Of a DNA stretch of 64,000 bases, positions 35,830 to 45,145 are shown one piece after another. The notes under the pieces are model-generated. The model ran no database searches, was not told where the DNA came from, and worked only from the letters and a program-made list of their open reading frames with translations. The stretch's first letter is position 1. Each line of letters opens with the position of its first letter. This DNA comes from Posidoniimonas polymericola (GTDB taxonomy: Bacteria; Planctomycetota; Planctomycetia; Pirellulales; Lacipirellulaceae), in NCBI RefSeq assembly GCF_007859935.1, contig NZ_SJPO01000011.1:62001-126000 (forward strand), read 5' to 3'. The position numbers were made by a program, and so were the translations under genes.

Positions 35830-35869
35830 CGCCTCACCCTTCCCACGCTGCCTGCCCGCGAAGCTGCCG

Positions 35870-37117
35870 ATGTCGACTACCTCGAAGACCTTGCCGATCC
35901 CCGAAGCGACCCTGCTTAAGCTGGCCGCCGAGACCCCCACGCCGTTCCACGTCTACGACGAGGCCGGCATCCGCCGCAACGCCCAGGCGTTGATCAAGGC
36001 GTTCTCCTGGGCCCCCGGCTTCCGCGAGTACTTCGCCGTCAAGGCGACCCCCAACCCGCACATCCTCAAGATCTTGTTCGAGGAGGGCTGCGGCATGGAC
36101 TGCAGCAGCCTTGCCGAGCTGATCCTCTCCGAGCGCATCGGCGCCGGGCCAGAGGACATCATGTTCACCTCGAACAACACCCCGGCCCACGAGTACCAGA
36201 AGGCGAAGGACCTGGGCGCGATTATCAACCTCGACGACCTGACCCACATCGAGTACCTGCGGGACGAGGTCGGGCTGCCGGAGCTGATCAGCTGCCGCTA
36301 CAACCCGGGCCCGCTCAGCGAGGGCTCGGCCATCATCGGCAAGCCGACCGAGGCCAAGTTCGGCTTCTCGCGCGAGCAGCTCATCGAGGGCTACGCGAAG
36401 CTCAAGGAGAACGGCGTTCAGCGGTTCGGCCTGCACGCGATGATCGTCTCGAACGAGCTGAGCGAGGACGCCCTGGTGGCCAACGCCCGGATGCTGTTCG
36501 AGCTGGCGATCGAGATCCACAAGAAGACCAGCGTCGCCGTGGAGATGGTCAACCTAGGAGGCGGCATCGGCGTCGCGTACAAGCCGGAGGACACGCCGGT
36601 CGACCTCGAGAGCTTCGGCTCGAAGGTGAAGGGCGCCTACGAGGAGGTGATCGTCGGCTCGGCCCTCGACGGCCTGAAGGTAATGATGGAGAACGGCCGC
36701 TGCATGACCGGCCCGTTCGGCGTGCTGGTCACCAAAGCGATCCACACCAAGCACACGTACCGCGACTACCTGGGCGTCGACGCGTCGATGGCCAACCTGA
36801 TGCGGCCAGGAATGTACGGCTCGTACCACCACATCACCGTGCTCGGCAAGAGCGGCGAGCCGTCGGTCGGCAAGTTCGACGTCGTCGGCTCGCTGTGCGA
36901 GAACAACGACAAGTTCGCCGTGCAGCGCGACCTGCCGAAGGTCGAGATGGGCGACTACCTCGCCATCCACGACGCCGGCGCCCACGGTCACTCGATGGGG
37001 TTCAACTACAACGGCAAGCTGCGGAGCCCGGAGTACCTGCTGAAGGAAGACGGCACGCTGCAAATGATCCGGCGTGGGGAGACGCTGGACGATCTGTTCG
37101 CGACGCTGGAGTTCTGA
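35870..37117 (+). CDS. lysA: Diaminopimelate decarboxylase
   Basis: LysA is a fold-type III PLP enzyme that decarboxylates meso-diaminopimelate to lysine. The 415-residue protein has the PLP Lys in EYFAVKATPNPHILKIL, the glycine loop VNLGGGIGVAY, ENGRCMTGPFGVLV, and the cross-subunit Cys in VVGSLCENNDKFAV. Near-C-terminal HSMGFNYNGKLRSPEYL is typical of decarboxylases. Other group IV decarboxylases (ornithine, arginine) are less likely from these motifs. ATG 35870 is the start; the open frame upstream lies in another frame of the DUF6263 gene. The stop overlaps the next start as TGATG. Confidence 0.9.
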   Translation: MSTTSKTLPIPEATLLKLAAETPTPFHVYDEAGIRRNAQALIKAFSWAPGFREYFAVKATPNPHILKILFEEGCGMDCSSLAELILSERIGAGPEDIMFTSNNTPAHEYQKAKDLGAIINLDDLTHIEYLRDEVGLPELISCRYNPGPLSEGSAIIGKPTEAKFGFSREQLIEGYAKLKENGVQRFGLHAMIVSNELSEDALVANARMLFELAIEIHKKTSVAVEMVNLGGGIGVAYKPEDTPVDLESFGSKVKGAYEEVIVGSALDGLKVMMENGRCMTGPFGVLVTKAIHTKHTYRDYLGVDASMANLMRPGMYGSYHHITVLGKSGEPSVGKFDVVGSLCENNDKFAVQRDLPKVEMGDYLAIHDAGAHGHSMGFNYNGKLRSPEYLLKEDGTLQMIRRGETLDDLFATLEF

Positions 37118-37518
37118 TGCGGGACCTTTCGGACCTGTGGTTTCGACTGCCGGGGGCGACGTCTGAATCCATCGCAGAGCTGCGATCAGAGTTCGGTGAC
37201 TCGCTGCCGGAATCTTACTGCGAGTTCCTGTCCTGGTCGGATGGTGGCGAAGGCTCATTGAGCGTTCAGCCGTACAACCTGTGCCTCGATTCGGCGCCAG
37301 ATACGGTACGCCACTGGCGAGACGCGACCTATCAAGAGTTCTTCCCCGGATTCATCGTTATCGGCAGCAACGGGGCCGGTGAGTACATCGCGTTTGACAC
37401 CAGGTCGACGGCGCCGTGGCCGGTGGTCGCGCTCGATATGACCAATTCGAATCTTACCGAGTCTGTTCTTCCGATTGCGTCGACGTTTGACGAACTCGTT
37501 GATTTGATTTGCGATTGA
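37117..37518 (+). CDS. SMI1/KNR4 (SUKH) family protein
   Basis: The 133-residue protein carries the SUKH pattern: LPGATSESIAELRSEFGDSL, then PESYCEFLSWSDGGEG near the N-terminus, FPGFIVIGSNGAGEYIAFDT in the middle and ASTFDELVDLI at the end. In bacteria such proteins are often immunity proteins against polymorphic toxins, yet no toxin lies nearby. The start overlaps the lysA stop by one base, so it is probably translated from the same message. Confidence 0.85.
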   Translation: MRDLSDLWFRLPGATSESIAELRSEFGDSLPESYCEFLSWSDGGEGSLSVQPYNLCLDSAPDTVRHWRDATYQEFFPGFIVIGSNGAGEYIAFDTRSTAPWPVVALDMTNSNLTESVLPIASTFDELVDLICD

Positions 37519-37534
37519 CTCCCGCCGGCTTTCA

Positions 37535-39427
37535 TCAGTACATCCGCATCGGCAGGTACCCACCCGTCGGCAGCGTGATGATCCCCCACGTGCTCCCCTC
37601 TTCGAGCGTTAGCTTCTCGGTCTGGTCGGCCTCGCCGGGGATCTTGATGACGATGGTGTAGGTCGCCGGGGTGACCGTGTAGTTGAGGGCGTCTTTCGGG
37701 TCACGTCCCCCCTGCCCTGGCTTGAGCGGGTAGTTGGTCTTGCCGATCTGGTAGCTGACCGCCTGGGTATGGGCGTTGCCGAGGACGAGCCTGGCCTTGC
37801 CCCGCTCCGGCAAGAAGCCGTCCCGCTCGGCCTTCGCTGAGTCGAGCGTCACGATAGTGATGCTGCTGCCGGCGCCCGCGGGCTTGATCTCGGCCCGCAG
37901 TTCACGGCCCTCGCCGCGGTACACTAGCTTGCCATCGCTGACGCTGACCTGCGTCCAGCGCTGCTGGGGCAGCTCTCGCTGGTAGAACTTGCTGACCACG
38001 GGCCACGGCTCGGTTGATTCGGCGGTGTAGGTCTTGCGGTAGTTGGACCCCTCGCGGCTGTGCCCGTCGACACTGTCTGGGAACGGGACCTCCGCATGGC
38101 CGGCTGTTGAAGCATCAGCGGGCTGCGGCCCCGCGGCGACTTCGGTTGGCATCGAGGTGATCCGGGTTGTTGGGGTGAGCAACGCCGCGTCGATGGTCGC
38201 GGTGATCGACAACTGGCGGCTGAGGATCGTTTCGGGCTGCACGGTCCAGGCGCCCTGCACGCGGCCGTTGGCGATGGTCATCTCGTTCTTATAGTTCTCC
38301 GGCTGCTTGCCGCCGATGCCGACCCCGGGGACCGAGAACGAGAAGCTCTCGTAGTCGCCCAGCTGCAGGATCAGGTAGTCCGGGCCATCGAAATCATCAT
38401 AGAGGTCCCACAGCGAGGGGTCGTCCTCGGTGCTGAGGAGCTGCTGCAGCTTGGCCAGCGGGACTGGCTTCGAGGCGAACACCACCTCGGTCGCGAAGCC
38501 GCCGCGGTCCTTCGTCTGGAAGCACGCGACGTTCTTGAAGGTATACTTCTGGCCTCCGTGGATGACGACTGCCTGGCCGGAGTTCGCCGCCACGCTAACG
38601 GGCGTCTTGGCCATCGCTGTGGCGGCCTGCGTCGGCCCGCCTGCTTGTGTCGACCCCCCGGCGGCGGCCGGGTTGCCGATCGGCAGTGACGCGACCGCCG
38701 CCAGCGGCGGCTTGCTGAGCGCGGGGCGTGAGCTCTCGTACTCGAGCACACTCCGCGAGCCGGCGGCGTGCGTAAAGACATTAACGCTCACCTCGTCGGC
38801 GCCCTTGCGGAACTCGGTGTACCGGCGGGTGTCGGTGAGAATCGGTCGGCGTGACTCGCGGAAGCCGAGCTTGCGTACCTGGTCGCAGTAGTAGTCGTAG
38901 GCCTCCTGCAGACCCTGCGGAGAGACCACCGTCGCGCCGTCTTCGTCGAACTTGGGAGGCTGGGCGTCAGCGGGGAGTGTGAGATTTTGGTGAACGAACA
39001 TCACCCCGGGCGGCACCGGCAGGCCAGCGGCCGCCAACTTGGCGGGGTTGTCGACCCCGGCGAAGTCGAGCTCCTCACAATCAAGCCTCGCCCGCACCTC
39101 CTTGGACCACTGGCTGAGCCGCAGGTCGACCTCGGCGCTGTCGTGGGTGAACAGCAGCTCGATGGAGTCGTCGTCGACCTCGACCTCCGACTCGTCGAGC
39201 CGCCAGCCGCGGTCGGCCATCTCCCGCAGGTAGAACGCCGCGAGCGACTTCAGCGGCGAGTGGCTGTTGAACTGAATATCGCCCGACCAGGCGGTGAATC
39301 GCAGATCGTAGGTGTCGGGCGGGTACGGGAGCCGCGTCACTGCCGGGCTGAACTCTGCGGTTGAGGCCGCCGCTGTTTGGAGGCAAACCGCCGACAGCAG
39401 CAGGGCAACAAGGTTGGTCTGCATCAT
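37535..39427 (-). CDS. Large secreted protein with repeated modules, unknown function
   Basis: The 630-residue protein has a signal peptide (LVALLLSAVCLQTAAA). Three regions look like versions of one module: about 33-140 (PLKSLAAFYLREMADRGWRL), 145-245 (LQEAYDYYCDQVRKLGFRES) and 455-550 (PWPVVSKFYQRELPQQRWTQ). Each has a helix ending in a Trp- or Phe-containing turn followed by strands, and the block between starts with a conserved Pro-rich FPDS/VPPG. Between them lies a low-complexity Ala/Gly/Thr linker (about 250-290). I do not recognise a named domain. The gene converges with the SUKH gene, 16 bases away. Confidence 0.75.
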   Translation of the reverse strand: MMQTNLVALLLSAVCLQTAAASTAEFSPAVTRLPYPPDTYDLRFTAWSGDIQFNSHSPLKSLAAFYLREMADRGWRLDESEVEVDDDSIELLFTHDSAEVDLRLSQWSKEVRARLDCEELDFAGVDNPAKLAAAGLPVPPGVMFVHQNLTLPADAQPPKFDEDGATVVSPQGLQEAYDYYCDQVRKLGFRESRRPILTDTRRYTEFRKGADEVSVNVFTHAAGSRSVLEYESSRPALSKPPLAAVASLPIGNPAAAGGSTQAGGPTQAATAMAKTPVSVAANSGQAVVIHGGQKYTFKNVACFQTKDRGGFATEVVFASKPVPLAKLQQLLSTEDDPSLWDLYDDFDGPDYLILQLGDYESFSFSVPGVGIGGKQPENYKNEMTIANGRVQGAWTVQPETILSRQLSITATIDAALLTPTTRITSMPTEVAAGPQPADASTAGHAEVPFPDSVDGHSREGSNYRKTYTAESTEPWPVVSKFYQRELPQQRWTQVSVSDGKLVYRGEGRELRAEIKPAGAGSSITIVTLDSAKAERDGFLPERGKARLVLGNAHTQAVSYQIGKTNYPLKPGQGGRDPKDALNYTVTPATYTIVIKIPGEADQTEKLTLEEGSTWGIITLPTGGYLPMRMY

Positions 39428-39730
39428 CTACTCCCCCCACTTGGTCTTGAGTGGACAGCGAAAGACGGCAGCCGGCGGGAGTCGTAACGCCGGTTGCCGA
39501 ATTGCGGCAATTACCGGCGTGGCCGAATCGCCAAGCGGGCGTGCCGAGCTTCGCTCTAAGGGCAGATCAACGTCGGCGGGACAAACCCGCCACACACAAC
39601 GCTAGCGCCAGCGGCACGAACGAAATTCCTGTAGCGTGACCGGAAGTCCCGCACGAAACCCTTCCGTACACTGCCGGATTCGTGCTCACGCAAATGGCGA
39701 CGCGGAGGAAGTAAGCTCAGGGAAGACGTA
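39428..39730. other. Intergenic region containing a hairpin
   Basis: The 303 bases between the secreted protein start and the channel stop contain one clear structure at 39488-39519: outer arms CGCCGGT and ACCGGCG, inner arms TGCCG and CGGCA, loop AATTG. No T-tract follows. The rest carries no supported gene; the promoter of the secreted protein gene is expected at the left end. Confidence 0.5.
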
Positions 39731-40849
39731 CTAATTGGCGTCGATCGTGACGCCGCGGTAGGTCATCTTGTCGCGTTTGCTCTTGAAGCGTGACGCGAGC
39801 TCGGGCATCTCGTCGCCGTGGCCGAGGATGATCACGACGTCGCCGGCGGCGAGCTGCGTGCTGTCGGGCGGGTGGAGCGTCGTGGCGCCGTCGGCCTGGC
39901 GGATGCCAACGATCAGGAAGCCGTGGTTGCCGCGGAGCTCGATGTCGGCCAGCCGCTTGCCATCGATTGCGCTGTCGGCGGTTACCTCAAGCTCCTCGAA
40001 CCGGAGGCCGATGCGTCCGAGCTCCTCGCCCATGTCGGACTGGGTCGTGAGCTGATCGAGGATGTTCTCGGCGCTGGGGCGGATGATCATCTGGGCGAGT
40101 TTCTTGGCCCCGATCGCGGTCGGCAGCACTACCTTGTTGGCTCCGCAGCCCAGCAGCTTCTTCTCGGTGCGGGGGTTTTCGCCTCGGGCGATGATGGTCA
40201 GGTTGGGGTTCATCTCCCGTGCGGTGATGGTCACGAACACGTTGTTGGCGTCCTGCGAGAGCACGGTCGCGAGGACCGACGCCCGCTCGATACCGGCCTG
40301 CTGCAGGACGAACTCTTCGGTCGCGTCGCCGCTGACGACCAGGTAGCCGCGGTCCTGGGCCTCCTGCAGGCGGACGGCGTCTGAGTCGATCAGCACAAAT
40401 GGCTTGCCGCCGGCCAGCAGCTCCTGGGCGAGGATCGTGCCGACGCGGCCGGCGCCGCACAGGATGGTGTGGCCCTCAAGCCGCTGGATGTCTTTGGTCA
40501 TTCGTCTCGCCCCTAGGGCCTTGTTGAGCTCGCCGTCGATGAGCATTTGCATGAAACCGCCGACCGTGTAAATGACGGCGCCGTAACCGGCAATAATTAC
40601 CAGGATTGTCAGCGCCCGTTCGGCCGGGGAGTCGACCGGTTGGATCTCGCCGTAGCCGACCCCAAATATGGTGATGATCACCATGTAGATCGAGTCGTCG
40701 AGCTGCCAACCCGAGGCGACGTAGCCGGTGACCGCGATCAGGCAAATCGCAAGGAACAACGCCAGGCCGGTGATGATCTTGCGGATCGGTCCCGAGATCG
40801 GCGTTCTCTGCCAGGCAGCCGGCGGTGTCGATGGCGGCGGGGTTTCCAC
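39731..40849 (-). CDS. Potassium channel with RCK (TrkA-N and TrkA-C) domains
   Basis: The 372-residue protein has two membrane helices (about 26-46 and 83-105) around a pore loop with the K+ filter motif in ITIFGVGYGEIQPV, then an RCK N-domain with the nucleotide-binding start HTILCGAGRVGTILAQELLA and acidic strand end (VLIDSD), and a TrkA-C domain (about 285-360; IDGKRLADIELRGNHGFLIV). It is like MthK-type ligand-gated channels: four subunits form a pore and the RCK ring senses ligands. The start at 40849 gives METPPPSTPPAAWQ. It is divergent from the glutamine synthetase gene. Confidence 0.93.
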   Translation of the reverse strand: METPPPSTPPAAWQRTPISGPIRKIITGLALFLAICLIAVTGYVASGWQLDDSIYMVIITIFGVGYGEIQPVDSPAERALTILVIIAGYGAVIYTVGGFMQMLIDGELNKALGARRMTKDIQRLEGHTILCGAGRVGTILAQELLAGGKPFVLIDSDAVRLQEAQDRGYLVVSGDATEEFVLQQAGIERASVLATVLSQDANNVFVTITAREMNPNLTIIARGENPRTEKKLLGCGANKVVLPTAIGAKKLAQMIIRPSAENILDQLTTQSDMGEELGRIGLRFEELEVTADSAIDGKRLADIELRGNHGFLIVGIRQADGATTLHPPDSTQLAAGDVVIILGHGDEMPELASRFKSKRDKMTYRGVTIDAN

Positions 40850-41542
40850 ACATCTCCTGCGGGTGCGGACAGTTGAGGTCGGGATTGCCTAGACGCTAGG
40901 CGACCCTGCCCAAGGAATAAGCTACGCGAACGCCGCTCGCCGCGGTCGCGCCTACCGCTGGGGACGCCGCGGATCGCCAGAACTTCTTATTTTTGAACAG
41001 TTTGTATCGTCACCTCACGGCGCGAAGGCCGCGGTGATAGCACGACTGGCGCACGGTTTGCATTTCGCGTGCCGTGGCTTCGGACTTACCAGCCGGCGCC
41101 CGTTTCCTTTCTTGTTGTGGGGCGTATCGCCCAGGCGGACCCAAGTTTCAAGGAGACCTCTCCCATCGAATCTCCGTGGCTCAAGCCGCGTCCTCGGGCC
41201 GTGGTCGCAGCGAGTCTGCGTCGACGGTCCGCCCGGTCCTGCGCCGGGTTTCCGGGGCTGCTGTGGATCCGTTCAGAAGTATGGCCAGAAGTACCGGCCT
41301 GCCGGTCAAAAGTATCGAGTTTGTTGAGCCGGTGGCACTGGATAGCAGCGGTGCTTATGCCGTATGCTCAGCTCTGCCCGGCGCGGCAGGCCTCGTACCG
41401 TGGCGGCCTACCGGTTCCAGCACGCCAGCCTGAGTTCGGACACGCGATTCGAGTCTGGCCCCTACCCCACATCGGCTAGTTCACAGGCGGCTCCCTCGCG
41501 ACCGCCCTCCAACGTCCTCCTCCACATCCCAGGAGACCCCAA
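40850..41542. other. Long leader/intergenic region upstream of glutamine synthetase
   Basis: Nearly 700 bases separate the channel start from glnN. Open frames here are short and lack features. Near 41273-41317 a motif CAGAAGTA, CAGAAGTA, AAAAGTA repeats three times in about 45 bases. A TGGCAC at 41333 followed by GC resembles a sigma-54 site but the -24/-12 spacing is one base short. The length suggests room for nitrogen-responsive control, but no riboswitch class is recognisable. Confidence 0.45.
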
Positions 41543-43753
41543 GTGAGCACGACCTCGACCCCCTCCCAGACTAGCTCCTCGAGTAGCAGCGGCAGCTCCA
41601 CGCGGCAGTCCGCCATCTCAGCGGCCATCAACTACCGTCAGTCGAGCCCCGCGCTGGACTTCGCCAACAGCTCGCCAGAGGGCGTGTTCGGGTCCATGGT
41701 GTTTGGCAAGTCGCAGATGAAGAAGCGGCTTCCCAAGGCGATCTTCAAGTCGCTGATGAAGACCATGGAGGCGGGCGAGAAGCTCGACCCGACCGTGGCC
41801 GACGTCGTGGCGATGGCCATGAAGGATTGGGCCATTGAGAAGGGCGCCACCCACTACACGCACGTGTTCTACCCGCTGACCGGCGGAACCGCCGAGAAGC
41901 ACGACAGCTTCATGTCGCCCACCGACGACGGCGGCACGCTCGCCTCGTTCAGTGGCAAGGAGCTGATCCAGGGCGAGCCGGACGGCTCCAGCTTCCCGTC
42001 CGGCGGCATCCGCCAGACGCACGAGGCCCGTGGCTACACCATCTGGGACGTCACCAGCCCGGCCTACATCCTGGAGAACCCCAACGGCACCACGCTGGCG
42101 ATCCCGACCTGCTTTGTGTCGTGGACCGGCGAGGCGCTCGACAAGAAGACCCCCGTGCTCCGCAGCATGCAGGCCCTGGACGCCCAGGCGCACCGCATCC
42201 TGAAGTTGTTCGGCCACGACACCAAGGCGTTTGTCGCCTCGACGGCCGGCCCCGAGCAGGAGTACTTCCTGGTCGACAAGGGCTTCTTCTACGCCCGCCC
42301 CGACCTGGTGAACGCCGGCCGCACGCTGTTCGGCGCCGCTCCCCCCAAGGGCCAGGAGTTCGACGACCACTACTTCGGCGCCATCCCCGAGCGGGTGCTG
42401 GCGTTCATGTTTGAGGTCGAGCGCGAGCTGTTCAAGCTCGGCGTGCCGGTCAAGACCCGGCACAACGAGGTCGCCCCCGGCCAGTTCGAGCTGGCGCCGA
42501 TCTTCGAGACCGCCAACGTCGCGACCGACCACCAGCAGCTCATCATGCTGGTGCTCAAGAAGGTCGCCAAGAAGTACGACATGGAGTGCCTGACGCACGA
42601 GAAGCCGTTCGCCGGCGTCAACGGCAGCGGCAAGCACGTCAACTGGTCGCTCGGCTCCAGCGAGCACGGCAACCTGCTTGACCCGGGCGACACGCCGCAC
42701 GAGAACGCCCAGTTCCTGGTGTTCTGCGCCGCGGTCATCCGCGCCGTCTACAAGCATCAGGGCCTGCTGCGGGCGGTTGTCGCCTCGGCCGGCAACGACC
42801 ACCGTCTGGGCGCCAACGAGGCCCCGCCGGCGATCCTCTCGATCTTCCTCGGCGACCAGCTGCAGGACGTGTTCGAGCAGATCAAGGGCGGCGGAGCCAA
42901 GAGCTCGTTGCCGAAGGGGAACCTCGAGGTCGGTGTCGACACGCTGCCGCCGCTCGACAAGGACGCCGGCGACCGCAACCGCACCAGCCCGTTCGCCTTC
43001 ACCGGCAACCGGTTCGAGTTCCGTGCGGTCGGCTCCAACTTCTCGATCGCCGGCCCGCTAGTGGCGATGAATACCATCATCGCCCAGTCGCTCGATTACT
43101 GCGCCTCGCAGCTCGAGTCGGCCACCGGCGGCGACGAAGGCAAGCTGCACGGCGCGGTGCAGTCGCTGCTCTCGGACATCATGTCCGAGTGCGGCGACAT
43201 CATCTTCAACGGCAACGGCTACTCGGAAGAGTGGCACGCCGAGGCCGAGAAGCGTGGCCTGAAGAACCTGAAGACCACCGCCGACGCGCTGCCCGAGTTG
43301 CTGACCGACGAGGTCAAGAAGCTCTTCAGCACCTACGAGGTGCTGAGCGAGCGGGAGCTCGAGAGCCGCTACGAGACCTACTGCGAACAGTACTGCATGA
43401 CGGTCAACGTCGAGTCGAACCTGACCAAGCAGATTGCCCGCAAGATGATCTTCCCGGCGGCCATCCGCTACCAGAACGAGCTGGCCACCACGTGCACGAA
43501 CCTCAAGGCCCTCGGCTACGAGTTCGACACCAACACCCTCGACAAGATGACCGGCCTGGTAAAGTCCTTGCAGGACGCCATTGCAACGCTTGCCGAGGCG
43601 ACCAAGGAAGGCTGCGAGGAGGTCAACCACTGCTGCACGGACGTGCTGCCCGCGATGCTTGAGGTCCGCAAGTACGCCGACCAGCTGGAAGCGGTCGTGG
43701 CCGACGACCTCTGGCCGCTGCCGACCTACCAGGAGATGCTGTTCATCAAGTAG
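41543..43753 (+). CDS. glnN: Glutamine synthetase type III
   Basis: GSIII makes glutamine from glutamate, ammonia and ATP. The 736-residue length is typical of this class, much longer than type I or II. Marks include [74 protein letters not shown] and [16 protein letters not shown]. The C-terminal part is the class-specific helical region. A strong Shine-Dalgarno (AGGAGA, 41531-41536) lies 6 bases before the GTG at 41543, which I take as the start. A Ser/Thr-rich N-terminus is a little unusual. It has its own terminator at 43784. Confidence 0.96.
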   Translation: MSTTSTPSQTSSSSSSGSSTRQSAISAAINYRQSSPALDFANSSPEGVFGSMVFGKSQMKKRLPKAIFKSLMKTMEAGEKLDPTVADVVAMAMKDWAIEKGATHYTHVFYPLTGGTAEKHDSFMSPTDDGGTLASFSGKELIQGEPDGSSFPSGGIRQTHEARGYTIWDVTSPAYILENPNGTTLAIPTCFVSWTGEALDKKTPVLRSMQALDAQAHRILKLFGHDTKAFVASTAGPEQEYFLVDKGFFYARPDLVNAGRTLFGAAPPKGQEFDDHYFGAIPERVLAFMFEVERELFKLGVPVKTRHNEVAPGQFELAPIFETANVATDHQQLIMLVLKKVAKKYDMECLTHEKPFAGVNGSGKHVNWSLGSSEHGNLLDPGDTPHENAQFLVFCAAVIRAVYKHQGLLRAVVASAGNDHRLGANEAPPAILSIFLGDQLQDVFEQIKGGGAKSSLPKGNLEVGVDTLPPLDKDAGDRNRTSPFAFTGNRFEFRAVGSNFSIAGPLVAMNTIIAQSLDYCASQLESATGGDEGKLHGAVQSLLSDIMSECGDIIFNGNGYSEEWHAEAEKRGLKNLKTTADALPELLTDEVKKLFSTYEVLSERELESRYETYCEQYCMTVNVESNLTKQIARKMIFPAAIRYQNELATTCTNLKALGYEFDTNTLDKMTGLVKSLQDAIATLAEATKEGCEEVNHCCTDVLPAMLEVRKYADQLEAVVADDLWPLPTYQEMLFIK

Positions 43754-43783
43754 TTCGGCACTGCTCAATTAGTTTGCCCGCCT

Positions 43784-43834
43784 ACCGGCCGGGCGGCGGC
43801 CGCCCCGCGCGGACCGTCGCCCGGCCGGTTTTTT
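43784..43834 (+). terminator. Rho-independent terminator after glnN
   Basis: ACCGGCCGGGCG (43784-43795) pairs perfectly with CGCCCGGCCGGT (43818-43829) and six T follow (counting the last stem base). The hairpin lies 30 bases after the glnN stop. Confidence 0.9.
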
Positions 43835-43873
43835 CGTTACCGCCCCCGCACGACCTTCCCGCCCGGCCACCCC

Positions 43874-44551
43874 ATGCCCAATCACCCCAACGAACAGGCG
43901 ATGATCCACGCCTGGCGGGCGAACGCTACCGCCTGGGCCGACGCGGTCCGCGGCGACAAGATCGCGAGCCGCGTCGCGGTGACCAACGAGGCAATCGTCA
44001 ACGCCGTGACGACGCTCAAGCCAAGGTCGGTGCTCGACGTCGGCTGCGGCGAGGGGTGGCTCGCCCGAGAGCTCACCAAGCGGGGCGCCGACGTGCTAGG
44101 CGTCGACGCTATCGTCGATCTCGTAGAGCAGGCCCGGGCCGTCGGTGGCGGCGCTTTCGAGCAACACTCCTACGACGAGCTGGCCGCCGGCTCGGTGCCC
44201 CGGCGGTTCGACGCCGTGGTGTGCAACTTCTCGTTGTTCACCGACCATTCGGTCGAGCGGCTCTTCGGCCGGATCCCGGAGATGCTCAACCCGGGCGGGC
44301 ACTGCGTGGTGCAGACGCTCCACCCGATCACGGCGCCGGGCGACCTCCCCTACAAAGACGGATGGCGGGACGGGTTCTGGGACGGGCTTGGCGAGGGCTT
44401 CTTAGACGCGCCGCGTTGGTACTTCCGCACGCTGGCGTCGTGGGTGCGGCTGTTTAGCTGTTGTGGGCTTAAGATCGTTCAGATTGTCGAGCCGACCGCC
44501 CAAGACGGGTCCCGACCGTCCTCGCTGATCCTTGTGGGCCAGAAGTCGTAG
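43874..44551 (+). CDS. Class I SAM-dependent methyltransferase
   Basis: The 225-residue protein has a typical SAM-binding motif I, SVLDVGCGEGWLARELTK, acidic motif II GVDAIVDLVEQA, and motif post-I FDAVVCNFSLFT, then LNPGGHCVVQTLHPI. It resembles UbiE/Coq5-like or Methyltransf_11/23 type enzymes, but the substrate cannot be told. Near the end FSCCGLKIVQIVEP holds a paired Cys. It lies after the glnN terminator and seems to be monocistronic. Confidence 0.85.
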   Translation: MPNHPNEQAMIHAWRANATAWADAVRGDKIASRVAVTNEAIVNAVTTLKPRSVLDVGCGEGWLARELTKRGADVLGVDAIVDLVEQARAVGGGAFEQHSYDELAAGSVPRRFDAVVCNFSLFTDHSVERLFGRIPEMLNPGGHCVVQTLHPITAPGDLPYKDGWRDGFWDGLGEGFLDAPRWYFRTLASWVRLFSCCGLKIVQIVEPTAQDGSRPSSLILVGQKS

Positions 44552-44684
44552 CCGAGTCGCAGCGGGGATTTCAGCCGCCACAATAGGAAGCCCGCGGCCC
44601 CACGAGGCGGGGATCCGGCCCCTCGGACTTCCGAAAAACGAGTAGTCCCTGCGGACTTAACGGAACGCCAATGTAGAGTTCTGC

Positions 44685-45107
44685 ATGCGGAGCCGGTGTG
44701 CGTTTACTCTTGTTGAACTGGTGATTGTGGTCCTCATCCTCGGGATTCTTGCGGCGGTCGCTGCGCCGCGGATGTTCGACACCGCCGGCGATGCTTGCGA
44801 GAGCACGCTCAGGCACAATCTTGCCGTCGTCCGAGAAGCGATCTCGTACTTTAGGGCCCAGCAGGGCGCCTTGCCCGGGGCGGACGGAACCGAGGCGACC
44901 TTCCTGGCGGATGTCGGCGCTTACCTGACCACGCCGTTCCCATAGAACCAGTTGAAGGGCAGCAGCAGCGTCGCCGTGAAGACCACTGGGACAGCTTTGT
45001 CGGTCGGGGGAGCCACGGGCTGGTGCTACGACAACCAGACTGGCGAGTTCATCGCCAACTCGAACGGCATGTCGAGCGACGGTGTGCGGCGGTACTCGGA
45101 GTGGTGA
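44685..45107 (+). pseudogene. Type II secretion pseudopilin-like gene interrupted by one TAG
   Basis: The first 86 codons encode a type IV pilin/GspG-like N-terminus: prepilin cleavage region CAFTLVELVIVVLILGIL with Phe, Thr and Glu at the usual sites, a hydrophobic helix, and a body (AVVREAISYFRAQQGALPGA; ATFLADVGAYLTTPFP). A TAG at 44943-44945 stops it, but the same frame continues to a TGA at 45105-45107 with family-like sequence (NQLKGSSSVAVKT, GATGWCYDNQTGEF, IANSNGMSSDGVRRYSEW). In relatives the residue after FP is normally Lys, and AAG to TAG is one base change. No frameshift is needed. It could be a recent pseudogene, a base error, or TAG readthrough. Confidence 0.75.
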
Positions 45108-45145
45108 GCGTAATCCAGCAATGGCGGTAGCCTACCCGACCCGCT

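Noticed and set aside
35345..35869. Upstream extension of the lysA frame
   Set aside because: The extra 175 codons overlap the DUF6263 gene out of frame and have no family features.
41333..41350. Sigma-54-like promoter before glnN (TGGCAC with downstream GC)
   Set aside because: Spacing between GG and GC is one base short of the required 10 and the TTGC part is poor.
40850..41542. glnA-type glutamine riboswitch before glnN
   Set aside because: Only CGTTCA and GAAGTA-like pieces occur next to each other; the conserved order and stems are not present.
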